From CAZRZN01 sp964604565 (GTDB taxonomy: Bacteria; Pseudomonadota; Alphaproteobacteria; Rhodobacterales; Rhodobacteraceae): a DNA stretch of 20,353 nucleotides. The stretch's first letter is position 1, and every line of letters begins with the position of its first letter. Position numbers and translations under genes: made by a program. Where the stretch lies: positions 1 through 20,353 of the forward strand of contig CAZRZN010000052.1 in NCBI GenBank assembly GCA_964604565.1. Reading direction: 5' to 3'. Positions 1-6,824 of this stretch are shown one piece after another. The notes under the pieces were generated by a model that was not told the DNA's origin, ran no database searches, and saw only the letters and a list, made by a program, of their open reading frames with translations.

Positions 1-550
1 AAAGCCCGACATAGCCGAGATACAGAAACGGCGGATGGAAGGCGAGGCCGGGATCCTGCAACAACGGGTTCAGGTCCTGCCCGTTGATGGGCGCCACGGC
101 CAACCGGTCAAACGGGTTCGAGGTGAACAGGATGAAGGCGTAGAACGCGGCAGAAACCGAGGATTGCACAGCCAGCACACGCGCCCGCAGTGTAGGCGGA
201 ATGTTGGAACCGAACCAGGCCGCCATCGCCCCGAAGAGCGCAAGGATCAACACCCAGAGCAGCATCGACCCCTCGTGATTCCCCCATACTCCGGAAATCT
301 TGTAGAGCATCGGTTTGTCGGAATGGCTGTTCAGGTAGACAAGGTTCAGCGAAAAATCCGACACGACAAAGGCGTAGGTCAGCGCCGCAAAAGAGGCGCC
401 CACCAGCATGAATTGCGCAGTTGCGGCCGGTTCCGCCACGGCCATCCAACCGGACCACCGTTTGTGCGCGCCGATCAGCGGCACCACCATCTGCACGAGA
501 GAGACCAGAAAGGCCAGAATGAGGGCGAAGTGTCCAAGCTCTGTAATCAT
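1..550 (-). CDS. ccmF: Cytochrome c heme lyase subunit CcmF, N-terminal part (cut by window edge)
   Basis: CcmF is the large integral-membrane subunit of the system I (Ccm) holocytochrome c synthase, which attaches heme to the CXXCH motif of apocytochromes on the periplasmic side. Only the first 183 residues are present. The protein starts MITELGHFALILAF and runs through hydrophobic helices at about residues 6-27, 44-64, 95-113 and 128-143. The family motif WGNHEGS is at 89-95 and is followed by LLW. The stretch GQDLNPLLQDPGLAFHPP (157-174), with its conserved His-Pro-Pro, leads towards the heme-handling WWD region, which lies outside the window. The ATG at 550 is chosen because it opens the conserved N-terminus. 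There is no Shine-Dalgarno sequence, and a -10-like TATACT sits so close that the transcript may be leaderless. Other ccm genes would be expected beyond the left edge. The identification is firm. Confidence 0.95.
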   Translation of the reverse strand, partial: MITELGHFALILAFLVSLVQMVVPLIGAHKRWSGWMAVAEPAATAQFMLVGASFAALTYAFVVSDFSLNLVYLNSHSDKPMLYKISGVWGNHEGSMLLWVLILALFGAMAAWFGSNIPPTLRARVLAVQSSVSAAFYAFILFTSNPFDRLAVAPINGQDLNPLLQDPGLAFHPPFLYLGYVGL

Positions 551-556
551 GATTTG

Positions 557-585
557 AGTATAGGCGGCAATAAAAAGCGGGCCAA
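557..585 (-). promoter_or_regulatory. Putative sigma-70 promoter of ccmF, leaderless
   Basis: On the minus strand TTGGCC (585-580) and TATACT (562-557) are separated by 17 bases. The expected start point, seven bases past the -10, falls on the A of the ccmF ATG at 550. This agrees with the lack of a ribosome binding site. The -35 hexamer lies inside the right arm of the terminator hairpin at 572-600. Seen: the hexamers and spacing. Inferred: promoter activity. Confidence 0.5.
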
Positions 586-600
586 TCGAAATCGGCCCGC
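572..600 (-). terminator. Intrinsic terminator after the holin gene
   Basis: Read on the minus strand, a 10-bp stem (arms 600-591 and 586-577, one G-U pair) closes on a TTCG tetraloop and is followed at once by five T residues (576-572). It lies 37 bases after the holin stop codon and 22 bases before the ccmF start, so it should separate the lysis cassette from ccmF. Confidence 0.85.
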
Positions 601-637
601 CCGTCGCATCACATTGTCGCAAGTGCCCCCGCGGGCG

Positions 638-1192
638 TCAGCCAGATTTCCGTTGCCAGTCCGCCAACGCCGGATTGTCGGCGGGCGCGTCAAAGGCAAC
701 CCCGGTTTCGGTCGTGTCCGGCGACACGTCGCGCAGCGACTCGACATCGCGAACGGTCTGAACAACCTGCGGGACAGTCGCCATCGTTACCGCCAGCTCA
801 CGTTGGAAATCCTGACCCTTCGCCTGATGGCGCGCGCCGAAATAGAATGACACGATCGCCGCCAGCAGCCACCAAAGCGGTTCCGGAACCAGCGCGATTC
901 CCGCCATGCGAGCCGCAAACCAGATCGGATCGACCATGGCCGCTGTGAACAGGGCCAGCGTGCCAAGGGCCATGGCCGGGCGCGGGACGCGGTTCAGCGC
1001 ATCCATCAACCGGTCGAACCGACTGCGCTGCTGGCGGAACTCATTGCCAAATTGCGCGAGTGCGGCAGTCTGCCCGTCATGATCGCGCTTGGCCTGTGCC
1101 TCGGCATTGACGCGAAACACTTCGGCCGTCTCCGTCACCATGTTGCGTTGCCCGCCGAACAGCGTCGCGAAAATCTGCCCGATCAGCCCCAT
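638..1192 (-). CDS. 3-TM holin, gene-transfer-agent type
   Basis: This 184-residue protein looks like the GTA holin family (holin of three transmembrane segments for gene-transfer release). Holins form inner-membrane lesions that let the endolysin reach the cell wall. Residues 1-70 form a charged, probably helical cytoplasmic part. A hydrophobic block with three short segments follows at about 72-87, 89-102 and 105-119, with PEPLWWLL and SFYFGARH as recognisable stretches. Residues 121-184 form a charged C-terminal tail. The ATG at 1192 overlaps the last ten bases of the endolysin gene, so translation is probably coupled. In Rhodobacter capsulatus the holin and endolysin for GTA release also lie apart from the main GTA cluster, which fits this isolated pair. 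Prophage origin is possible, but no other phage gene is nearby. Confidence 0.8.
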   Translation of the reverse strand: MGLIGQIFATLFGGQRNMVTETAEVFRVNAEAQAKRDHDGQTAALAQFGNEFRQQRSRFDRLMDALNRVPRPAMALGTLALFTAAMVDPIWFAARMAGIALVPEPLWWLLAAIVSFYFGARHQAKGQDFQRELAVTMATVPQVVQTVRDVESLRDVSPDTTETGVAFDAPADNPALADWQRKSG

Positions 1193-1806
1193 GCTGCGAC
1201 CCGCGCGCTGAACTCGGCCTCCGTCAGGCGGTATTTCGGGGCAATGAACTCTTCGGCGCGCTTGATCCAGCCACCCTTTCCACCGGCCCGCGTGCGGGCA
1301 TATTTGCGCGACGCAGGGCGTTGATCGGCGATGCGGAAATAATAATTGCGCCGCGCGATGCCATAGGCATCGACCATGTGATCCGGCGCCTTGGCAAGGG
1401 CGCGAGCCGCGGCGCCAATTGTCTGCGGCCCGATGGCACCGTCCACGGTGACACGCTCACCCATCTGGTTCAGCAGGCGTTGCAGGATCTTGACCGCGTT
1501 GCCGCCTGCGTTGACATACATGTCGAACACCGTCGCGTGCAGCGGTTCGGGCAATTCGACGATGCGCGGCTTGAGGAAATAGTGGGTCAGGAAGATGGTC
1601 ACCGCCTGCCCTCGGCTGATCTGACGCACGTCTTCGACATCGACCCGACCGTCGCCGTTCAGGTCGAGGCCCAGCCGTCGCATGGTGTGGATCGTGACGC
1701 CATATTTCGTTGCGCCGCCCGGATCATCGGGGTCGTTGACATAGCCACCCTCCCGGGCAACGATCTCTTCGGCCATCTGCCGGACGCGCGGGGTCAGAGT
1801 CGACAT
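1183..1806 (-). CDS. GH108 peptidoglycan hydrolase (endolysin, GTA type)
   Basis: The 207-residue protein matches the glycosyl hydrolase 108 N-acetylmuramidase family, with a C-terminal peptidoglycan-binding part. The family motif EGGYVNDPDDPGGATKYGVT is at residues 19-38, and Glu19 is the expected catalytic acid. Residues 48-59 (DLNGDGRVDVED) match a calcium-binding EF-hand or dockerin-type loop inside the catalytic domain. FDMYVNAG (94-101) is a further family stretch, and VDGAIGPQTI (121-130) is typical of the PG_binding_3 part. No signal peptide is seen, as expected for an enzyme released through a holin. The ATG at 1806 has an AGGAG eight bases upstream. The holin gene starts before this gene's stop. 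It is probably the lysis enzyme for gene-transfer-agent particles; a prophage lysozyme is the alternative. Confidence 0.88.
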   Translation of the reverse strand: MSTLTPRVRQMAEEIVAREGGYVNDPDDPGGATKYGVTIHTMRRLGLDLNGDGRVDVEDVRQISRGQAVTIFLTHYFLKPRIVELPEPLHATVFDMYVNAGGNAVKILQRLLNQMGERVTVDGAIGPQTIGAAARALAKAPDHMVDAYGIARRNYYFRIADQRPASRKYARTRAGGKGGWIKRAEEFIAPKYRLTEAEFSARVAAWG

Positions 1807-1858
1807 TTGTTTCTCCTGCTCGGTCTATCGTCGATCACAGGAAGGTGCGCGGCAGTCG

Positions 1859-1866
1859 TTAACCAA
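1859..1866 (+). promoter_or_regulatory. Possible CtrA half-site between endolysin and cupin genes
   Basis: TTAACCAA differs by one base from the alphaproteobacterial CtrA motif TTAACCAT. It lies 53 bases upstream of the endolysin start and 23 bases upstream of the cupin start, in the 82-base divergent gap. CtrA is known to be needed for GTA lysis-gene expression in Rhodobacter. A single 8-mer with a mismatch is weak evidence. Confidence 0.2.
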
Positions 1867-1888
1867 ACCTCAGAGGAGCGTACGTTGC

Positions 1889-2314
1889 ATGACCGCCGAA
1901 GAGATCATCAACCTGCTCGGGCTCGCCCCACACCCCGAAGGAGGGTATTACCGCCAGACATGGCAGGCCGAAGCAGCGGACGGCGCACGCCCCGCAGGCA
2001 CGTGTATCTACTTCCTGCTCAAGGCCGGGGAGCGCAGCCATTGGCATCGCGTGGACGCGGGCGAGATATGGCATTTCCATGCCGGTGCGCCATTGCGCCT
2101 TAGACGGGCAGCGACCGACACCGGCCCGAGAGAGGACATGGTTCTCGGACCCGACCTTGCGGCCGGTCAGCGGCCTCAGGGCGTCGTCGAACCCGGTCAT
2201 TGGCAAGCGGCGGAAACCTTGGGGGATTGGACCCTCGTGAGCTGCACTGTCTCGCCGGGGTTCCGATTCGAGGGGTTCGAACTGGCAGGGCCGGATTTCG
2301 ACATTCCATTCTGA
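1889..2314 (+). CDS. Cupin-fold protein, DUF985 (Cupin_5) family
   Basis: This 141-residue soluble protein belongs to the DUF985/Cupin_5 family of small cupins, whose biochemical role is not settled. The start MTAEEIINLLGLAPHPEGGYYRQTW (residues 1-25; PHPEGGYYR is at 14-22) is the family opening. The cupin metal-site region is at 51-64, with His51, His53, Glu59, His62 and His64 as candidate ligands. The C-terminus FELAGPDFDIPF is also typical. The ATG at 1889 is preceded by AGAGGAG about ten bases upstream. The gene stands alone, divergent from the lysis cassette and convergent with the PRC-barrel gene. I can name the family but not the substrate. Confidence 0.88.
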   Translation: MTAEEIINLLGLAPHPEGGYYRQTWQAEAADGARPAGTCIYFLLKAGERSHWHRVDAGEIWHFHAGAPLRLRRAATDTGPREDMVLGPDLAAGQRPQGVVEPGHWQAAETLGDWTLVSCTVSPGFRFEGFELAGPDFDIPF

Positions 2315-2326
2315 CCGGTCAGACGC

Positions 2327-2356
2327 AAAAAACGCCCGGGGGAAACCCCGGACGTT
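2327..2356 (-). terminator. Intrinsic terminator of the PRC-barrel gene, possibly bidirectional
   Basis: Arms 2356-2346 and 2341-2331 form an 11-position stem with one mismatch and a four-base loop, followed on the minus strand by six T residues (2332-2327). It lies in the 69-base convergent gap. The plus-strand side has only a broken T run, so it may also stop cupin transcription, but less well. Confidence 0.8.
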
Positions 2357-2383
2357 CTGTTTGGTCGGTCGCGGCGTGACGGG

Positions 2384-2878
2384 TTACATGCCGGAATCGT
2401 AGGACTGCATGTCCGTCAGCCGGTCCGTCGTGTAGGACGTCACCACAGCGTATTCACCGTCATCCACGGAAACCATTTTCATCTGGTCAACCGGCAACAT
2501 CACAAGCTTGTCGCCCATTCCCAGGAAGCCGCCAACCTCGGCAAGGATGCCTTCGACCTTGCCGTTCTGGGACAGCACGACATCATCGATAGAGCCGATG
2601 TCGGTCCAGTTCTGGTCAACGCTGTCATAGGTCTCGAACACGTCCCACTCAACTTCATCGGTGGCGGATGTCGTGTAGATCGTGCCGCCCATGACGCTTG
2701 AAATCCGGAACGACTTGTTCACTCCCAAGCCCGGCGTGTTGCTGCCCTCGGCCATATCGCCCTGCATCTTCGGCTCGGACTTGTCCATGGCCTCTGCGTC
2801 TCCGCTGGAGTGGCTTCCGGCCAATGTGGCGGCGGGGATAAGCGCGGTGGCTGCAACGGTCATCAGAAAACGTGTCAT
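2384..2878 (-). CDS. Secreted PRC-barrel domain protein
   Basis: This predicted exported protein of 164 residues has a Sec-type signal peptide at about 1-20 (MTRFLMTVAATALIPAATLA). A short acidic, methionine- and serine-rich linker (21-50) follows, then a PRC-barrel-like domain from about 55 to 150. The blocks DIGSIDDVVLSQNGKVEGIL and the hydrophobic VGGFLGMGDKLVMLPVD are typical of PRC-barrel proteins of alphaproteobacteria. PRC-barrel proteins are small beta-barrel adaptors; in this group exported forms are often stress-induced, but no reaction is known. An in-frame ATG at 2908 exists. The ATG at 2878 is preferred because AAGGAGGT lies four bases upstream of it and it begins the signal peptide. 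An EcfG-type promoter precedes it. Confidence 0.85.
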   Translation of the reverse strand: MTRFLMTVAATALIPAATLAGSHSSGDAEAMDKSEPKMQGDMAEGSNTPGLGVNKSFRISSVMGGTIYTTSATDEVEWDVFETYDSVDQNWTDIGSIDDVVLSQNGKVEGILAEVGGFLGMGDKLVMLPVDQMKMVSVDDGEYAVVTSYTTDRLTDMQSYDSGM

Positions 2879-2916
2879 AGCGACCTCCTTCTTGTTTCCG
2901 TGTGTCATGCCATACC

Positions 2917-2941
2917 AACGTGACCCCCGGCGCAGCGTTCC
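2917..2941 (-). promoter_or_regulatory. EcfG-type (general stress sigma) promoter
   Basis: The minus strand reads GGAAC (2941-2937), 16 bases, then CGTT (2920-2917). This is an exact match to the alphaproteobacterial EcfG consensus GGAAC-N16/17-CGTT. The predicted start near 2909 would leave a leader of about 30 bases to the ATG at 2878, with AAGGAGGT inside it. Whether this organism has EcfG cannot be seen here. Confidence 0.5.
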
Positions 2942-2968
2942 TGAATTTCTTCGGATCGTTTCGAAACC

Positions 2969-4552
2969 TCAGCTCTGCGCGTGCTTGTGCACATAGGTCA
3001 GCAACTGCGCGGTCGACCCGTCCTTGCCGGCAATCGGCTCTGCCCCCGTCACCATCGGCCCCAGCGCCGTCGCCAGTTCCTTGCCCAGTTCCACCCCCCA
3101 TTGATCAAAGGAATTGATCCCCAGGATGACCCCTTCGACAAAGACGCGATGTTCGTAAAGCGCGACGATCTTGCCAAGGGTTTCCGGGTCCAGCAGGGGA
3201 TAGATCAGGGTCGTGGACGGCCGGTTGCCCGGGAAAACCCTGTGGCGGGCCTGCCGTTCCAATTCCGCCCCCTCGAATTGCCCGTCGACTTTCTTGCGCG
3301 CCTCGTCGAGGGACCGGCCCCGCATCAGGGCTTCGGACTGGGCAAGACAATTGGCGACGAGCAGCGCGTGATGGTGGCGCAGATCCGGTTCATGACCTCT
3401 GGCCGCCACCAGAAACTCTGCCGGGATCACGCGGGTCCCCTGATGGATCAACTGGTAGAATGCGTGCTGCCCGTTGGTCCCGGGTTCCCCCCAGACCACC
3501 GGCCCCGAGTCATAGGGCAGATCCGCCCCGTTCATCGAGACACCCTTGCCGTTCGATTCCATCTCCAGTTGCTGGAGATAGGCGGGCAGTCGCATCAGCC
3601 GGTTGTCATAGGGCAGCACCGCCCGCGTGGCATGACCCAGCACCTGATTGTGCCAGATGCCCACAAGCGCAAGCAGCACCGGCATATTTTCGGACAGCGG
3701 CGCCGATTGGAAATGCCGGTCCATGGTCATCGCGCCGGTCAGGAAGGCGCGGAAATCCTCCGGCCCGACCGCGATCATCAGCGACAGACCGATCGGACCC
3801 CAGACCGAATAGCGCCCGCCAACCCAATCCTCGAAGCCGAAAACCCGATCCGCGGGTATCCCGAAATCCCCGGCCTTTTCCTTGTTCGAGGACAGCGCCA
3901 CGAAACGTCCCGCATCCGATACGCCATGTTCGGCCAGCCAGGCCTTGGCGCTCTGGGCGTTGGTCATGGTTTCGATGGTGGTGAAGGTCTTGGAGGCGAC
4001 GATGAAAAGCGTATGCGCCGGGTCGCAGGACGCCAGCGTGTCCGCTAGATCCGCGCCATCGACGTTCGACACGAAATGCGCCCGCGGGCCATCGTGATAG
4101 GGCGCAAGCGCCAGCGTCGCCATCACTGGCCCGAGATCGGAGCCCCCGATGCCGATGTTCACCACGTCGGTGATGTGCGACCCGCGGATTTCGCGCGCAA
4201 GGTCCGTCATCCGGTCCAGCGTTTCCAGCACCTGCGGCATCACATCCGTGCCATCGACCTGCACCTCTGATCCATCAAGGTTGCGCAGGGCCGTATGCAG
4301 CACTGCGCGGCCCTCTGTCTCGTTGATCCGGGTGCCAGAGAACATCGCGTCCCGGCGTGCCGCCACGCCACGCTGCTCGGCAAGGGACAGAAGCGCGCGG
4401 CGCACATCCCCGTCGATCTGGGTTTTGGAATAGTCGAAAAACAGACCCTCCGCCGCAAGGCTGAAGCGTTGCGCGCGGTCGGTGTCGTCAAACAGCGAGT
4501 CGATCCTGCGGTCGCCCAGACGGGCGGCCAGCGCCTTGAGATCCTCAAACAT
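2969..4552 (-). CDS. pgi: Glucose-6-phosphate isomerase
   Basis: Pgi interconverts glucose-6-phosphate and fructose-6-phosphate in the cytoplasm. The 527 residues are close to the usual bacterial length of about 550. The first SIS domain carries GIGGSDLGP (134-142), and SKTFTTIETM (187-196) binds the phosphate. PROSITE-like signature 1 is at DWVGGRYSVWGP (242-253) and signature 2 at INSFDQWGVELGK (479-491). Expected catalytic residues are present: Glu332 in MESNGK, His363 in TNGQHAFYQ and Lys491. It is the last gene of the leftward zwf-pgl-pgi unit, 80 bases after pgl, with a hairpin in the gap. The ATG at 4552 has a purine-rich stretch upstream (GAAGGGG). Next to zwf and pgl, it can recycle fructose-6-phosphate into the Entner-Doudoroff route. 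Confidence 0.97.
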   Translation of the reverse strand: MFEDLKALAARLGDRRIDSLFDDTDRAQRFSLAAEGLFFDYSKTQIDGDVRRALLSLAEQRGVAARRDAMFSGTRINETEGRAVLHTALRNLDGSEVQVDGTDVMPQVLETLDRMTDLAREIRGSHITDVVNIGIGGSDLGPVMATLALAPYHDGPRAHFVSNVDGADLADTLASCDPAHTLFIVASKTFTTIETMTNAQSAKAWLAEHGVSDAGRFVALSSNKEKAGDFGIPADRVFGFEDWVGGRYSVWGPIGLSLMIAVGPEDFRAFLTGAMTMDRHFQSAPLSENMPVLLALVGIWHNQVLGHATRAVLPYDNRLMRLPAYLQQLEMESNGKGVSMNGADLPYDSGPVVWGEPGTNGQHAFYQLIHQGTRVIPAEFLVAARGHEPDLRHHHALLVANCLAQSEALMRGRSLDEARKKVDGQFEGAELERQARHRVFPGNRPSTTLIYPLLDPETLGKIVALYEHRVFVEGVILGINSFDQWGVELGKELATALGPMVTGAEPIAGKDGSTAQLLTYVHKHAQS

Positions 4553-4601
4553 TATTCAGCCCCTTCATCCGTTTACCGGCGGTTGGTCGACATTGCGCGA
4601 T

Positions 4602-4625
4602 GGCAGGCGGCACAGGCCGTCCGCC
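4602..4625 (-). other. Hairpin in the pgl-pgi gap
   Basis: Arms 4602-4611 and 4616-4625 can pair over ten positions, with one mismatch and one G-U pair on the minus-strand RNA, around a four-base loop. No T run follows, so it is not an obvious terminator. It could stabilise the upstream zwf-pgl message or tune pgi expression. Confidence 0.3.
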
Positions 4626-4632
4626 CCCATTG

Positions 4633-5310
4633 CTAAGGCGCCCAATGCACCCGCGCATCCGACAGGACCGCGTTGATCGGCGCCTCCAACGGCGGCTTGC
4701 CATAGGCGCCTTCCAGCGCCTCGCGCTTTTCGTCACCGTAAATCAGCACATGCTTGCTCAGCGCACCGTTCAGCACATGCGCGGACAGGGTCACCCGGGC
4801 TTCTGGCGCCCCCGGCGCGCGCATCGGCAGCAGGACCGGCGCCTTGGAGGACAGTGCCTCCTCCAGCCGATCCGCACCGGGAAACAGCGACGCCGTGTGC
4901 AGATCCGTGCCCATGCCCAGCAGCACCACCGACAACGGCAGGATCTCCGATATCGGCGCGGCGAGCGCCTCCAGCGCGCTCTCCGGTTCCGGCGCATCTG
5001 CGTAAAGCGGCAGGTAGCCGGCGTTTTGCGCACGATCCACCATCAATCTTTGCCGTAACAGGCCCGTATTCGACCTCGGATGATCCTCGGGCACCCAACG
5101 CTCGTCCGTCAGCAGCACATCGACCCGTGGCCAATCCAGATCCACGGCGCAAAGATCGTCGAAGACCGGTCCGGGCGACGTGCCGCCCGGCACGGCAAAG
5201 CCGACGCGGTCGCGATGTCCCAGCGCGGATCGCAAGTTGCCCGCCAATTGGTTGGCCAGCCCCATGACCAGCAAGTCCCGGTCAGGATATTCGATGAGTT
5301 CATAGGTCAC
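4633..5310 (-). CDS. pgl: 6-phosphogluconolactonase (DevB/SOL type)
   Basis: Pgl hydrolyses 6-phosphoglucono-delta-lactone, the product of Zwf, to 6-phosphogluconate. The 225 residues match the usual DevB length. The family motifs are PGGTSP (41-46), LLTDERWVP (66-74) with SNTGLL (80-85), and GMGTDLHTASLFPG. In the last of these the usual Gly of GMGxDGH is Leu. The start is taken as GTG at 5310. This GTG overlaps the zwf stop as GTGA, has AGGGAG eight bases upstream, and gives the family N-terminus MTYELIEYPD. An ATG at 5328 would add six residues but lacks a ribosome binding site. Coupling to zwf keeps the labile lactone's producer and consumer in step. Confidence 0.95.
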   Translation of the reverse strand: MTYELIEYPDRDLLVMGLANQLAGNLRSALGHRDRVGFAVPGGTSPGPVFDDLCAVDLDWPRVDVLLTDERWVPEDHPRSNTGLLRQRLMVDRAQNAGYLPLYADAPEPESALEALAAPISEILPLSVVLLGMGTDLHTASLFPGADRLEEALSSKAPVLLPMRAPGAPEARVTLSAHVLNGALSKHVLIYGDEKREALEGAYGKPPLEAPINAVLSDARVHWAP

Positions 5311-6761
5311 GCCCGGATCTCCCTCCATTTGCGCCCGTCGCGGTGCATCAGCATCAGCGAATCCTCCGGCCCGGATGAGTGCGGATCATAGGGCTTGGGA
5401 ACTTCTCCGCGGTTTTGCCAGCCCGCGATGATCGGATCCGTCCAGGCCCAGGCAGCTTCGACCTCGTCGCCGCGCATGAACAGGGTCTGGTTGCCCCGGA
5501 TCACGTCCATGATCAGCCGCTCGTAGGCGTCGGGCACTTCTTCGACCTCCGAACCAAGGGCCTCTGCGAAACTCATGTCCAAAGGCACATCCACAAGGCG
5601 CATCCCGCCCGGCCCGGGTTCCTTGATCGTCACGCCCAGCGTCATGCCCTCGTTGGGTTGCAACCGGATCGACAGCACGTTGCGGTGCCGACCCGCCTCC
5701 GCGCCAAAGATGGAATGCGGCGCATCCTTGAAGACAACCGCGATTTCGGAGGCCCGCGTTCTCAACATCTTGCCGGTGCGCAGGTAGAACGGCGTGCCCG
5801 CCCATCGCCAGTTCGAGATATGGCATTTCAGCGCGACAAAGCTTTCCGTGGTGGAGCGGGGATCCTCGACATGCGCGCGGTAGCCCGGTTGTTCGTCGTT
5901 CGCGTCATATTGGCCGCGCACGATATGGTGGTAATCCACCGGGTCCAGCGCGCGGATCACCTTGAGTTTCTCATCGCGCACCGCATCCGGTTCGAACCGC
6001 GCGGGCGGTTCCATCGCGATCAGGCACAACAATTGCATGATGTGGTTCTGCACCATGTCACGCATCGCGCCGGACTTGTCGTAATAGCCCCCGCGCCCGC
6101 CGACATCGACCGTCTCGGCCACGGTAATTTGAATGTGATCGACGTATTGAGAGTTCCACAATGGCTCGAACAGCATGTTGCCGAACCGGACGGCCATCAG
6201 GTTCTGCACCGTTTCCTTGCCAAGGTAATGGTCGATCCGATAGATCTGCGCCTCGGCAAAGTGCTGTGCCAATGTCTCGTTCAGCTTCCGCGCGCTTTCC
6301 AGATCGTGTCCAAAGGGTTTCTCCACGACCACCCGGCTGTCATCATCGGCAAGACCGAAGTTTCGCAACCGTTCTGCCAGGGCACCGAACAGCGCCGGCC
6401 CGACTGAGAAATAGAAGGCGCGCACGACGTCCGGCCGCAGGCGGTCCTTCAGGGCTTGCCAGCCACCATCTCCCATCGCGTCGACCGCCTCGTAGTCCAC
6501 CCGCTCCAGAAAACTTTCCAGCGTGCCATCTTCGCAATGGCGGCCCCCGCCGAATTCGCGGATCGACTCCGCGATCATCTTGCGGAATTGCGCAGGGTCC
6601 ATTTCGGATCTGGCAGCCCCGATGATCCGGGAACCATCGGTCATCTGTCCGCCGCAAAAGCGCCTGAACAGACCCGGCAGGATCTTGCGGCGGGCAAGAT
6701 CGCCCGTTGCGCCGAATATCACCAGATCGAACGGATCGACCGGAATAACGCGTGAAACCAT
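5307..6761 (-). CDS. zwf: Glucose-6-phosphate 1-dehydrogenase
   Basis: Zwf oxidises glucose-6-phosphate to the lactone with NAD(P)+, the entry step of the pentose phosphate and Entner-Doudoroff pathways. The protein has 484 residues, normal for bacteria. The nucleotide-binding fingerprint GATGDLARRK is at 17-26, EKPFG at 147-151, and the active-site signature RIDHYLGKE at 175-183 with His178. A further conserved His (His240) lies in NHIMQLL. The frame stays open upstream, but the ATG at 6761 begins the family N-terminus and has AGAAGG close by. It is the first gene of zwf-pgl-pgi, overlapping pgl by four bases. A promoter and a LacI-type operator precede it at 6810-6852. Confidence 0.97.
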   Translation of the reverse strand: MVSRVIPVDPFDLVIFGATGDLARRKILPGLFRRFCGGQMTDGSRIIGAARSEMDPAQFRKMIAESIREFGGGRHCEDGTLESFLERVDYEAVDAMGDGGWQALKDRLRPDVVRAFYFSVGPALFGALAERLRNFGLADDDSRVVVEKPFGHDLESARKLNETLAQHFAEAQIYRIDHYLGKETVQNLMAVRFGNMLFEPLWNSQYVDHIQITVAETVDVGGRGGYYDKSGAMRDMVQNHIMQLLCLIAMEPPARFEPDAVRDEKLKVIRALDPVDYHHIVRGQYDANDEQPGYRAHVEDPRSTTESFVALKCHISNWRWAGTPFYLRTGKMLRTRASEIAVVFKDAPHSIFGAEAGRHRNVLSIRLQPNEGMTLGVTIKEPGPGGMRLVDVPLDMSFAEALGSEVEEVPDAYERLIMDVIRGNQTLFMRGDEVEAAWAWTDPIIAGWQNRGEVPKPYDPHSSGPEDSLMLMHRDGRKWREIRA

Positions 6762-6809
6762 GAGCCTTCTGCCTTTCCTGTTCGCCTGCAGACGCCGTAT
6801 TCGATCGCC

Positions 6810-6821
6810 GTTAGCGCTAAC
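6810..6821. promoter_or_regulatory. LacI-family-type operator upstream of zwf
   Basis: GTTAGCGCTAAC is a perfect 12-bp palindrome with a central CG, the usual form of LacI/GalR-family sites. It begins three bases after the predicted -10 of zwf and covers the expected start point, so a bound protein would block transcription. The regulator is not in this window. Confidence 0.5.
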
Positions 6822-6824
6822 TGA

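Noticed and set aside
2958..2967. GTTTCGAAAC palindrome just after pgi as an operator or terminator.
   Set aside because: It is too short, has no loop or T run, and sits outside the predicted PRC-barrel promoter; chance is sufficient.
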